Source: Orobanche coerulescens
Lineage: Eukaryota > Streptophyta > Magnoliopsida > Lamiales > Orobanchaceae
NCBI GenBank assembly: GCA_033398695.1
Contig: CM065816.1
Location: 128,685,358-128,749,357 of the forward strand
Direction of reading: 5' to 3'
Length of the DNA: 64,000 nt
Shown: in pieces, positions 23,171-33,880 of the stretch
How the letters are laid out: every line of letters starts with the position of its first letter
Numbering within the stretch: the stretch's first letter is position 1
Translations under genes and position numbers: made by a program
Notes under the pieces: generated by a model
What the model was told of the DNA's origin: nothing
The model's input: the letters and a program-made list of their open reading frames with translations, nothing else
Database searches by the model: none

Positions 23171-23735
23171 TGTGATTGACTGTTTGTTTCCGGAAAAGAC
23201 ATGTCTGGTTTTGTTTTGTTTTTTTTGAAATGATTTGGTACATTGTACTATGAAACGTGTAAGCGAATGGTTTGCCTTGATTACTTGTACTAGCATAATT
23301 GCAAACCCTTTGGGGACCCGTTTTGGGGAAATTCTTGTTATGGATTTCAGGTTATGTTCTATCGGGCGAGCGGGCGCTGGGACAGTACGAGGATGTTGGC
23401 CAGGGTTGTTGACATGTGCATTCGAGTCTTCTTATTACTCGTGTCTTTTTCGATATGGTTGTTTCTCACATTTATAAACTTATAGATTGTACTCGCGAGT
23501 ACTTAGGCTTTTCACTCCGAACTTCGTTTTGTAGTAACTCAAATTGCTATATTGTCGGTTGATGTTTATTACGCCGGTTGCTTCGGGCGTATCTTTATAT
23601 GTTGCATTATTTAAATGTGTGCCCTCGCTAACTGAGATGGTTAGTCGAGTGGTGTTTTTCTTGTTTTAGCCTGGTGAGTCCCATGTAGGGGTCCACGGCG
23701 CTGTAATATACTTCGAATATCTCGGGGGTGTTACA

Positions 23736-25130
23736 ACTGCCCCTTTTATGTTTCCAGAATACCATCCCGTCGCCGCTGCATGCCATCACCACCAAAAAAA
23801 AAACGATTGAAATCATCAAAGCCCAAACATGAAACTGAAATTTCAAGCTAACCGAACAAAAATCTCAGCCACAATCCAACCCGCGGCCGTACGAACCCTG
23901 CCCTGACCGCCGAGGCCTCTGCCTTTCCCATCGATTTGGTGTCTCTGTGTGCGTCTGTCTTCATTTTTCTTTTATCTGTGCCTTTTTTTTGTGTGTGTGG
24001 GCGTGCGTGTGTGTGTGTGTGTTTTACAAATGAGAGAAATCAAGAGAGATGAATTGAGGAAGAAGAAGTAGCGACTTGCGGCTGACTTCTTTAGGGTAAA
24101 GGGTTTTTATACCCTGCCTTTTTTTAGGATTTCAATTTAGCCCTCAAGTTCCAAACCTTCTCAAATTGACCCCAAATCAGTTTTCATTGTATACCAATTC
24201 CAGCCTCTAATTTTTAGTTTCTTCATATTAACCCCAATCAACTTGATAACTCTTTCAATTTCAGTCCCTGAATTTTCCAATCCTTTTTAATTCCCCTAGC
24301 CATATTCAATATTTTCAAAACCAGTCCCTTTCGGCCAAGCTTTTAACATGTTGACATTTTTATTTACTATTACTATTCACTTACAATTTAATTCTCAGTC
24401 ATATAAAAATAATAATTTTCTATTATTATTAATTGTAGATAATAACAAGAATTTACGGGCCTAAAATTGTCGAGTCAAGCAGTTCATCACATTCAAGTTC
24501 AGAACTGCAATTTTATCCAGGTGTGGGGATTTATTACGCTTTTGTTTATTTTAATTGCTTTATATATTGTCTCGTATGTGCACGTGAAATCAGTCAGAAG
24601 CACTTAAATGTGCAAATCAATCAGAAGCACTTAATTGTGCATAAAGCCTTCGGGCTAGCCGACGGGCTTCAGAATTTATCAGTCATGTTGTTTATACTTG
24701 CTAATATATTTAGTAATTAATGTAGACATATTGCGTACTCTCCACACTGAGCGAGTTGGAAGCTCACCCCACTATTTACCCCCTTTCAGGTTGAGGAACT
24801 CGATATGGCATGCGCTTGAGTGTGGGATGATCAAGCTGATGATCAAATATTTATTTGTTAAATGTTATTTATCTAAGATTATATTTTTGAACAATGTTCG
24901 ATTTGTTTTAATTTCACGTCGAAGTTTGTTTTTATTTAATGGTGACTTGAAAATATTACGTGCGATTATTAAGTTTGCGTTTTTAAAATGTATTTCCGCT
25001 GCAAAATTTTTATTTATTCTTCTTTAAATTAGAAGAATTATTATTTTAGAAAAGTGGTCGCTACATAGTGGCTGTGAGCGACATGGACTATGTGAAGTGG
25101 GAGAAAAATAGGTGATTATTTCTACTTTCT
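23736..25130 (+). mobile_element. Probable old gypsy LTR with decayed PBS
   Basis: The stretch has the texture of a plant gypsy LTR: phrases such as TTCAATTTAGCCCTCAAGTT, a U5-like CCCCTTTCAGGTTGAGGAAC (~24780) and an ending GTGGTCGCTACA at about 25065. This is followed by TAGTGGCTGTGAGCGACATGG, which reads as a mutated initiator-Met PBS and leader. The left boundary is unclear because it abuts the family B LTR. A GT-rich microsatellite lies near 24000. Confidence 0.4.
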
Positions 25131-25164
25131 CTTTGTTGTTGCATCTATTCAATTAATTGTTTAT

Positions 25165-25383
25165 TGTTAAGAATCGTTGAAATGCACTTCTCGTAGTGCG
25201 TAATATGATAATGTATTATAATATGTGAATGACTATTATGCTCCTGATGTAATTATGTAATTACGATTGTATCATCTGAAGTTTTTCTATAAATAGGACT
25301 TCAGTTATTAATGAAAAACTGACTTATATCATTCTCTCTATTCTCTGTCTAAATCCTCTCTATTATATTTCGATTTTATAACA
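25165..25383 (+). repeat. 5' LTR (219 bp)
   Basis: Near-identical to 30914-31134. Contains TCTATAAATAGGAC (~25288), a good TATA box. Confidence 0.92.
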
Positions 25384-26330
25384 GATTATCAGCACGACTC
25401 TAGCCATTTAAGTAATATGATAATAATATGTTCTACAATTACATCGTATAGATGAACCTCTGTATCATAAATCTAATTATTACAAACAAACCTTGTTCCC
25501 TTTCCCACTAAAATTTTATGGATAATGGTAGTTATCCATCATCCCCCTTCCATGTCAATCACCAACCACACCAACGGTTATCCAAGATGTCTTCCTCTCA
25601 ATCTCCCAACTGCTGCATCCATGGCCACCACGCTTTCTCTCTCTCTGGTATGTATACATATGTCACGAAAAAAAAAAGGAGAAGACAAAGAAGGAACAAG
25701 ACTGGAAGGAGATGCAGAGCAGATAAGGAAGAAAGAAAAAGAAAAGGGGGGGGGGGGGGAAACGAACGGCGGAAGGTAAGAAGCAAAAGAAAAATAAATA
25801 AAATATAAAAATATAATATTCTTTTAATTCATTAAATTATTAATTCGGTTTTTCTTACATATAAGATACATATGATATCAGAATTGATTTTTCTTGATAC
25901 CATCGTGACCCATTTCACGAGAGTTTCAATTTGACATTAATATTGATATGTTGATTATAACCCTTTTAATATCTGTCATTATCAAAACTTATTAAAATAC
26001 ACAAATTAGTACATTGATTCCCTCCAAAATATTGAAAGGACTTGTGGATATATGTCATTGTACTATGGAAATTTATAAAGTGGTATGTGTAATATTACGG
26101 GACGACCAGGCGGCACTGATGCCGACAACTGTGGTCGATGATGACTTTTAATGATTCAACCAACTACCACATGATTATACTTTGAGAAAATGGTTGGACG
26201 AACCTGCTCCAGAAGAAGCAGTTAAATATTTACTAATCTAATTCCTGACTTTATTATAATTATCTCCAAGTGGTGGTTGAAACCATCTATTTGTTGAGCT
26301 TACATTATGTAAATATTATTATACCTCCCA

Positions 26331-26661
26331 TGTGATAGTCTGATTATCATAAGATGGATGGTGATACCTCCCATATGATAATTAATTACCACAAGATGGA
26401 TGGTGATACCTCCTATGTGACAAGTTTAATTATCCCAAGATGGATGACGATGCCTCCTATATGATAAATGTAATTGTCACAAGACGGATGGTTTTACATA
26501 TTTATTATACCTCCTATGTGATGAGTTCAATTATCACAAGACGGATGGTTTTACATATTTATTATACCTCCTATGTGATGAGTTCAATTATCACAAGACG
26601 GACGGTTTTATATATTTACTGTACCTCCTATGTGATGAGTTCAATTATCACAAGACGGATG

Positions 26662-26695
<34 letters not shown>
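26331..26695 (+). repeat. Tandem repeat around CCTCCTATGTGATGAGTTC plus a TA tract
   Basis: About seven units. The first are ~42 bp and the later ones ~57 bp because TTTTACATATTTATTAT was added. Each has ACCTCC(T/C)ATGTGAT, AATTATCACAAGA and GGATGG. The block ends in a (TA)n run at about 26669-26695. Confidence 0.85.
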
Positions 26696-26699
<4 letters not shown>

Positions 26700-27355
26700 A
26701 TTTATATATTATATACCACCATCATGGTTGGTTATTCCACGTGAATGGTTCATAAATCCTGCTCCCGAAGAAGCAGTTGATAAAAATAAATCCTACTCTG
26801 AGGAAATAGTTGATCAATTATTTAAATCCTGCTCTTGAAGAATCAGTTGAAAGAAATAAATCCTACTGTGAAGAAGTAGTTGATCAATGATTCAAATCCT
26901 ACTCTCGAAAGAAGAAGCGGTTGATAGAAATAATAAGATGGAGAAAATTGAGCAAGCGATACCAGAAGTTATAATCGATCAAATTAAAGAAAATCCCATG
27001 CAAATACACCGCATGGTGGGATCATCTGACAAGTGATATGAAAAACTATCATCGGAAAATAATTGCTCAATAAATCTCATATTGAATCACATGGTGGGAT
27101 CATTGAAATCATATTGATATCACAATATAGAAGCATATATTCGTGAGAATAATGTATTTGCATAGAGGCAAAAAGATGATCTTATTATTGCTGAAAGAAG
27201 CATAAAACAGTCGAAGTGGAAAGTATTGAAACTAGCTAAAAAGGTAATAAATACTCGACAATATGCGGAAAGAAAAATACATATGAAACGCATAAAAAGG
27301 GGTGCATCTCGAAAGTATAAAACTCCGTAACTCTGCCACCCCCTGGCATTAGGGT

Positions 27356-27900
27356 TCATAATGAAAGATCTAAAGGATCTAAACTTCTTTTTCGTTTGGA
27401 ACCAATAGTCTGTGGGTGATGAGCTTTGACTTCCAAATTCTTAACTGAAATATGTATCTGAAACTTTATAAGTAGATCAGCAACTGTATCAGCACATATA
27501 ATAATATCTCTTGATGGCTGAGAGATAAACTTGTGATCTACTCCTTGATCCAGAAAGGCAAGAAAATTGTTGAAGAAATTATTATTATTCAACAAACCTA
27601 TAGATTTTTTATGGAAGTCCCGCTCAGCCCATGACGTGATATTGAATATATCATTGAGTGTGTCATAGCCACCTGGAAGAACAATAAAGGCATCACTATT
27701 ATTCACCATATACATCAAACTATCATGCACAAACTGTGCTTGAAGCATCAACCCAGTTGAACCCCCTATACTACTGGTTCTAATTGTGGGAAAGTGTGAG
27801 GCACTTGTTACTCTTACTCTCCCATTTTGTGCAGCCTCTAAAAGATAACCCAAAAATCTATGGTTACTCCCACCATACAATATATCGATTTTGTGTTTTC
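27356..27900 (-). pseudogene. LOG-like (cytokinin-activating phosphoribohydrolase) relic
   Basis: Single open frame with the core of the LOG family: HKIDILYGG near the start, NNSDAFIVLPGGYDTLNDIF in the middle, then ITSWAERDFHKKSIGLLN and VDHKFISQPSRDIIICA. LOG enzymes release active cytokinin bases from nucleoside monophosphates. Here the signature PGGxGTxxE reads PGGYDTLND, losing the second glycine and the glutamate, and the conserved arginine segment (QRKAEM in the family) reads HDSLMY. Catalysis is therefore unlikely. The N-terminal nucleotide-binding exon is absent; an acceptor-like TTAG at 27901-27904 suggests an exon start. It lies antisense inside a pair of LTRs. Confidence 0.72.
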
Positions 27901-28382
27901 CTAATTGTTTTACGAATTAATATGCCATATCTATATGCTGGATATGACCTATCAGTTTGGATCCACCTAAAATACATATGGTTTAGAAGAAACCATATGT
28001 ATTTTAATTGGGATATGACCTATCAGTTTGGATATGACATAACACGTTTTAATTGGATGATATCTCTATGAGGATTCTGAGAACTCCATCTCTCTACACT
28101 AGATTTTTAAAGTACTTTTATGAGATATACAATTTCTGATTTGTGAATCACAAATTTAAAGAACGAATTTCTTACTGGAAGACAAATGACTTCACTATTT
28201 TCATTGAAAAATAAGCAGCAGATAAGTCACTGCTTTTACTATTTTCTTTTTGACAAAATTGTAGAAGAAAATGAAATATATGATATTATATTTTTCAATG
28301 AAAATGACATTATCTATCAACAGCTGAGAAATTAAATATTGGAGAACAATATTCATCAACTTGCATTATTTTGCTATTTACC

Positions 28383-28619
28383 TTATACCAACTTTGACAG
28401 AACGTACTTACAAACTGGATCTTTTGAGACTAGTTTTTCATGACTATAGCGTTCCAGTCCATCCTTCAATTGTGTCCACAGAGCCAATAGTTCACGATGA
28501 ACGTATCCACTGGGATGTGTATCAAGAATCTGTTGGATATCGTGATCCATAGATTTCTTACTCAATCCATCCTTGATAAATGCGATTTTATCTTCTCGAT
28601 TTTTGGATACAAACCCCAT
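28383..28619 (-). pseudogene. Unidentified ORF remnant inside the LTR element
   Basis: 79 codons, starting MGFVSKNREDKIAFIK and ending CKYVLSKLV. The same strand further upstream (about 28795-28925) has another coherent but interrupted stretch (SSLRKYYPSLPVN, RLERLRVLMSNG). They are on the same strand as the LOG-like relic and could be parts of one captured host gene. I do not recognise the family. Confidence 0.3.
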
Positions 28620-30095
28620 CGATTTGCACCGTGTGTCACATGTTCACCGAGCATATTTTTAGCATCCACCTAATCTTTTTGCTCTCCGTTTCTTTGCAAA
28701 ATTTACTCCTACATGTACCTGGCATGTACTTAAATGAATTTGAAAATTTGTCAGATAATCAAACTTGTGCTTCGATCAACCATCGAATATCTTTTGGGAT
28801 ACCATTACTCATTAGCACCCTTAATCTTTCGAGTCGAGCTCGATAAATTCTTTTTATGATATTCACTGGAAGAGATGGGTAATATTTGCGAAGACTAGAA
28901 ATCATTGAATCCATTATGATAATCAAACCCTCGATATGGTTGATTGTGAATATAATGCTAATCTATTTATAGATTGGAATTACGCGTATGCGGTTTAACT
29001 CCGTGTTTGAATAATTCATATCCCGAAGTATATCAACTACGGTTCTATATTTGAATAATGAACATAAAATGACATGTGGGAGCGGCGACTCCATGTTGAT
29101 AGTGATGTGCAATTATGGCACCGAAAGAGGATGTGATATGTCGGTAAAATATCTATATGGTGATATAGACACATCATGTCTTCAAATATTTGTTCTCGGT
29201 TAATATCACTACTAGTCAATATTGGAAATGAATTCCTAATAAATTTGGAATATATTAAGGGGGAGTATGGGCCCACTTCCTCTATATGTGAACTACTAGA
29301 TATTATGGATCCACTAGATAGTCACATGTGTATATGACTCGTAATCTGAAATTTATGAGATGATTTGCTCATGGTTGGAGCATATATTCCAGATCAGATA
29401 AAGTTAGTAATATATCCCAAATAAACGTGAATAGATCCTAGAAAGGATCAAGATATGCGCATACAAGTGGGATATTAATTGGCATACTATTCGAAGTCCT
29501 CCTACCAATATCGAGAACATAATATATAAACCCCCATGACTGAAGATGAATACTGAGGTACTGGCATATGAGTTTGGTGCTCAAGAAATCTCATAGCATT
29601 AGGGGGAGTATTAGCAGTTGGAAATATGTGAAATGCATCACACTATATCCTTACAACTATATAAACTTGAAGTTCAAAGATGCATGATAAATTATTAATC
29701 TTTGGTACCAACTACAACTGCTTTGATAAATATACAATAATTTCCCGAATATAAATCAAAGTAAATGATAAAAGGAGGCATATACTTTTGAAGTATATAG
29801 ACATAACTATAAAGGAAGATAATGAGATATCTCGGCAAGTTATGTTGCTACAGGAAATAAATGTTGAAATTGTCGACACAGTACAGCGCTATGAATGAAA
29901 TGAGGATATTGAAATCCATGATTGTGAAATATGGATATTGGAAATGAGGATATTGAAATACATCGAAATTGAAATATATGCCCTTATAATAAAATAAAAC
30001 ATATGGGCTTACTAAAAGTAACTCCTGAAGAGATTCTAAATATATTATCTGTGCATGCAGTCACTCAAAATAAGGTGTTGTGAAAAAGAATTGTA

Positions 30096-30890
30096 TGATG
30101 TACTCTTTTCCTTGACTGAGGTTTTATCCCACTGGGTTTTCCTAGCAAAGTTTTTAACGAGGCAGCTTAATCACAACTAATATGGAATCTCCAAAGAAAT
30201 TTGAAACGTACTACAAAGAATATGAGTACGGGATTACAAATTGCACTGAATACGATACTCGTACTAATCCTTGGAGGATTATTGAAATGCCTGGGGCATA
30301 TTTATAAAATATGCATTGCACTCTTTTCCCTTGAAGTTTTGTCCCATTGGGTTTTCCTAGCAAGGTTTTTAATGAGGCAATACGAATGGCGTACTAGTAT
30401 GAATGATGTACTCTTTTCCCTTCGTTAGGATTTTTCCCATTGGGTTTTTCCTAATAAGGTTTTAACGAGGCATATTCATGGCATAATGAGGAAAAATACA
30501 AAGATCAAGATTATTCCTCAAAGATTTGAAAACAGAAGGAGTAGTTGTACTCTTTTTCCTTCGATCAAGTTTTTCCCACAGGGTTTTCTTGACAAGGTTT
30601 TAATGAGGCAACACGTGGATACCGCAACAACGAATGATATACATGACAGATTCACTCAGTTTTTGTCCCACGAGGTTTTACTGAGACGGCACAAGAATAC
30701 TCATGCAAGAACTATCAAGATAAGGGCGAGCAAATTTACGAGATTATAGATTGCTAAAGTTTTATTCAACAGAGGTTTCCTACCAACGTTATGATGCAAC
30801 ATGATATGATTGTCACACGCTCCAATACAAACAGTTTGAGAGTTTTTTTCCATTGGGGTTTTTCTTCAAACTAGTTCAGCAGATATTTAT
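30096..30890 (+). repeat. Repeated 3' untranslated motif near the right LTR
   Basis: Four clear copies (about 30101, 30319, 30408, 30547) of a ~65 bp unit: ACTCTTTTCCCTT, TTTT(T)CCCA(T/C)TGGGTTTTCCT, then AAGGTTTTTAA(C/T)GAGGCA. Two weaker copies lie near 30656 and 30840. Similar repeats occur upstream of the 3' LTR in some plant copia elements. Confidence 0.75.
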
Positions 30891-30913
30891 GTAAATAGTC
30901 ATTCAAGGGGGAG

Positions 30914-31134
30914 TGTTAAGAATCGTTGAAATACGCACTTCTCGTAGTATGTAATAAGATAATGTATTATAATATGTGAATGACTATTATGCCCCTGATG
31001 TAATTATGTAATTATGATTGTGTCATCTGAAGTTTTCCTATAAATAGGACATCAGTTAGGAATGAAAAACTGACTTGAATCATTCTCTCTATTCTCTCTC
31101 TAAATCCTCTCCATTATATTTCGATTTTATAACA
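30914..31134 (+). repeat. 3' LTR (221 bp)
   Basis: Matches 25165-25383 with a handful of substitutions. Followed by the TTTAT target duplication. Confidence 0.92.
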
Positions 31135-31320
31135 TTTATTATGTTTGTTACCTATGTTTTTTCAGATACATGAATTTTAGTCGGGCCATCGAGAAGGCCA
31201 TCAAACCATGTCTGAGGGGACGTAAGCATTATTTTAAATATAGGTTTATAAGTCTTTTAATTGACGCGTATTTAATTAATTTTAAAATAAATTTTGTAGG
31301 TATTAAATATGTTTCAATAT

Positions 31321-33161
31321 TGTTAGAGTATAGGCGGGTTTAGCCCAATGGGTTTAGGGTTTACCTAAAGCCCATTATGTATCGGTATTTATATATGTTG
31401 TATTTCCCATTATCAATCAAGCATTCAGTTATCGTACATGGTATCGGAGCCGTGCTCGTCCCCTCTCACGATGGCCCTTCCGTATCGCTCTCCATGCACC
31501 ACAATGCCGCACCATGTGGGTCCCCACCCTTTGGCGTGCAAGAGTTTGGCTGTGACGAACAGGGGGAGACCACACATTCCATCCCAAGCGTTCGCACCTC
31601 ACTATGGTGTATGCATGCGGATCCTCTACCCTTTGAGGACGGGTTTGCTGGGAGCTGGGTCTGAGATGCTGTGGATGAGGCGGTCCTTTGTGCTTTCGCA
31701 GCGGGATAGGCACTTTTTGGGGCGTACTCAGAATGCACGAGGTCGTGCATGATTATGGCGGTGGGAGAATGTCACGGACCGCAGATTTGCCCCTATGTCA
31801 TGCTGGTTGTGCGAAACGTAGTGGAGGATTGTGCTTCATTGGTTGTCCCTTCAGTGTTGTAGAAGGAAACCCCTGGAGTTCAGGTATGCCGACCCGGTTC
31901 AATTCAGGGAGCTTACCGCTAGTCTTGGACTTAACCTAGAAGGGGTATTCGACCGTCCCTACACAAACTGGTCGGGCCAACTGGAGTCGTTCTCCTGATG
32001 AGCACATGGCAAGGCGAAACCAGTGACATTGTGCTGATTCCCTAAGGCTTACCCCTATGCTCCATGCACACATGATCGCATCGGGGTGCCGCACAGGCTT
32101 GCAAAACTCCCATCCCGTGACAACTGGTATCAGATAACCAGGTTCATACCCTGTGCTGACCACAACCACTTGCCGCCGCCCACATTCGGCGACCTTCCTA
32201 TGATGTCATCGGAGGTGCCATCTTTTGCATCCCCTACCTTTTTATTTCCTTGTCTCTCAAATAAACCCTAGCCGCCAGAATATAATATCCGTCGTCGTCG
32301 AGTGACCTATGGCGAAGCTCTACCGCCATGTTTCTTGTCGGCGTTCTCTTCTTCTACATTTCTGTTTTATGTTGTTGTTTTTGCACCAGATCGAGAGAGA
32401 CAGAGAGAAGCGCGGATCTACAACCTCCGGTCTTTTCTGTCCTACGACCTCCAGTAGCTCCGACGCATCTTCGATGATGCCTTCTCTGTCGCCAGTTTCT
32501 CATTTTCTCCTCCATCTATTTTCAACTTGTCCGGCGATCTGATCTTGTCCGGTGATCTGAACCCCCATCTCCAGTGCCTTTTCAACTTGCCCGGCGACAA
32601 TACAACCAGATCTGTGTTTGGAGCTGTCACTGGTAACAGCCCTCAAGATCTGCTTCCGCTATCTCAGCTCTATCTCTCCATCGATCTCTCTTCTTCTTCT
32701 CCAGCGTCGACGAGGTCCGACGAGAACCAGCATATATTTTCTCTCCATCTCCGGCGACCACAACTCGATCTGTAACTTAGCAGCACATCTGAGATAACTT
32801 CTGCGGCCTCTTCTTCTATGCCGCCAGCATCCTCCACCGGAGATATACCTTCTTCCTCCGCCGTGTTGATTCTCTGCTGCCCTTCTCCGTTGATGCGCAT
32901 CTCTCCTCATCACCGATGTCACAGATCTCGCTAGCATCCTTCTTCTTCTCAAAACTCCGGTGCTGAATTCGCCAAAAACCTGCGCCGACACTGCCGGAGC
33001 TCAACTTCTTGCCGATGGTGACTCCAGTTCAAGATCTCGAGTTCTCGCCTCTCGCCGTTGCTGCCTCCATTTTTTTATCTCTTTTTTTTCATCTTTGTCA
33101 GTTTCATCATCTAGTAGTTTCCCCCGACGAAACTGCGGGGGATGTTAGAGTATAGGCGGGT
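31321..33161 (+). mobile_element. TRIM-like element with 118 bp LTR and non-coding cargo
   Basis: Left LTR 31321-31438 starts TGTTAGAGTATAGGCGGG and ends ATCGTACA. TGGTATCGGAGCC follows at once as PBS. The same TGTTAGAGTATAGGCGGG reappears at 33143 after a purine-rich CTGCGGGGGA, marking a right LTR that is broken off after ~19 bp. Internal length is 1.7 kb with no gag-pol. The first half (31440-32250) and the second (32280-33140, pyrimidine-rich, with repeated CCGGCGA and CCGGTGA words) look like captured sequence. ORFs on both strands here are low in information. Confidence 0.68.
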
Positions 33162-33174
33162 TATAAAAAAAAAG

Positions 33175-33452
33175 GTCCATTCACTCTCAACCATATACAT
33201 GTTATAAAATGCAAATCAATCAAAATGAGTTAAAAATCGAAACAAGAGTTAGAAAATGCAAATCAATCGAAACACTATGCAAATCATTTGCCCTTTCTTC
33301 TACAAAAAAAAAAATAAGAAAAGAAAAGAAAAAAAAAAGATAGAGCAAGTTCCAAAGTGGTAGAGTCTTCGAATTCATATTCAAATTTAGAAGGAAAAAA
33401 AAAAAAGAAGAGGTCCATTCATTCTCAACCATATACATGTTATAAAATGCAA
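33175..33452. repeat. Direct repeat pair around an A-rich spacer
   Basis: GGTCCATTCACTCTCAACCA and the following ~20 bp (about 33175-33215) recur with one change at about 33412-33452. The spacer is A-rich. Confidence 0.7.
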
Positions 33453-33491
33453 TTTTGGCTTTCCATTGCATAGTTCTTAGTTGTATGTGAT

Positions 33492-33493
<2 letters not shown>

Positions 33494-33552
<59 letters not shown>
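33494..33552. repeat. (TA)n microsatellite
   Basis: Uninterrupted TA dinucleotides. A second TA run lies at 33859-33880 on the other side of the foldback element. Confidence 0.95.
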
Positions 33553-33553
<1 letters not shown>

Positions 33554-33858
33554 CGTTACATGCGTCTATATTAGATGCGATTTTCTGATCTTAATTTATG
33601 CATGAGTTTTGTACTAATTATGCATGAAATATATGCATTTTGTGCATCAAAATTTCAATGCATTAAAATATGCAATATATTTGATGCATATAATCTAATA
33701 TTTTAATGCATCGATATTTTGATGCATATATTGCATATTTTAATACATTGAAATTTTGATGCACGAAATGCATATATTTCATGCATAATTAGTACAAAAC
33801 TCATGTAAATTAAGATCAGAAAGATCGTATCTAATACCTAGATCGCATAACGCGCCAC
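33553..33858. mobile_element. Foldback MITE inserted in a TA microsatellite
   Basis: 306 bp that is nearly one long inverted repeat. TGATCTTAATTTATGCATGA (~33585) pairs with the reverse of the segment near 33800, and GAAATATATGCATTTTGTGC pairs with the segment near 33770. Both ends are flanked by TA repeats. Rice Micron MITEs are known to target TA microsatellites; any kinship is inference. Confidence 0.75.
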
Positions 33859-33880
33859 TATATATATATATATATATATA

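Larger units (their letters stand above)
17456..23735 (+). mobile_element. 5'-truncated Tekay-type chromovirus gypsy with 3' LTR (family B)
   Basis: Internal sequence begins inside gag and continues through protease, RT, RNase H, integrase and a C-terminal chromodomain to a PPT and an LTR at 21589-23735. The order and chromodomain identify a Ty3/gypsy chromovirus; the RT and LTR style suit the Tekay (Del) lineage. The 5' LTR, PBS and start of gag are absent and the left edge is fused to a family A LTR, most simply by recombination or deletion between two related elements. Confidence 0.88.
21589..23735 (+). repeat. 3' LTR, gypsy family B
   Basis: 2147 bp, TGTAATATCC...GGGGGTGTTACA. It is the same family as the solo LTR at 49128-51391. 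Contains the TAGCGC palindrome array, a TATA box, a leader with GGTAAATCTTCTTAGAACCC, and tandem modules at 22935-23170. Confidence 0.92.
25165..31134 (+). mobile_element. LTR element with ~220 bp LTRs and no recognisable gag-pol
   Basis: Direct repeats 25165-25383 and 30914-31134 begin TGTTAAGAATCG and end TTTTATAACA, and are flanked by the perfect 5-bp duplication TTTAT (25160-25164, 31135-31139). A purine tract CAAGGGGGAG (30904-30913) precedes the right LTR and GATTATCAGCACGACTC follows the left, as in some plant copia leaders. The 5.5 kb between them has no identifiable gag-pol. It holds tandem repeats, a LOG-like relic on the opposite strand (27356-27900) and a repeated 3' untranslated motif. 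25384-26330 and 28950-30090 show only short broken frames. Confidence 0.85.

Noticed and set aside
25067..25112. Apparent exon (DMDYVKWEKN) that seemed to continue at 31171-31220 across the LTR element
   Set aside because: It starts with a decayed PBS (TAGTGGCTGTGAGCGACATGG) right after an LTR end, so it is more likely retroelement leader than a host exon.
27356..27900. Functional LOG enzyme
   Set aside because: The catalytic motif is altered, the arginine segment is lost and the N-terminal exon is missing.
31429..31752. Overlapping ~95-codon ORFs on both strands
   Set aside because: Overlapping frames inside the TRIM-like element with no domain motif.
32659..32991. 110-codon Arg-rich minus-strand ORF
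   Set aside because: Complement of a pyrimidine-rich captured leader; low complexity and no motif.
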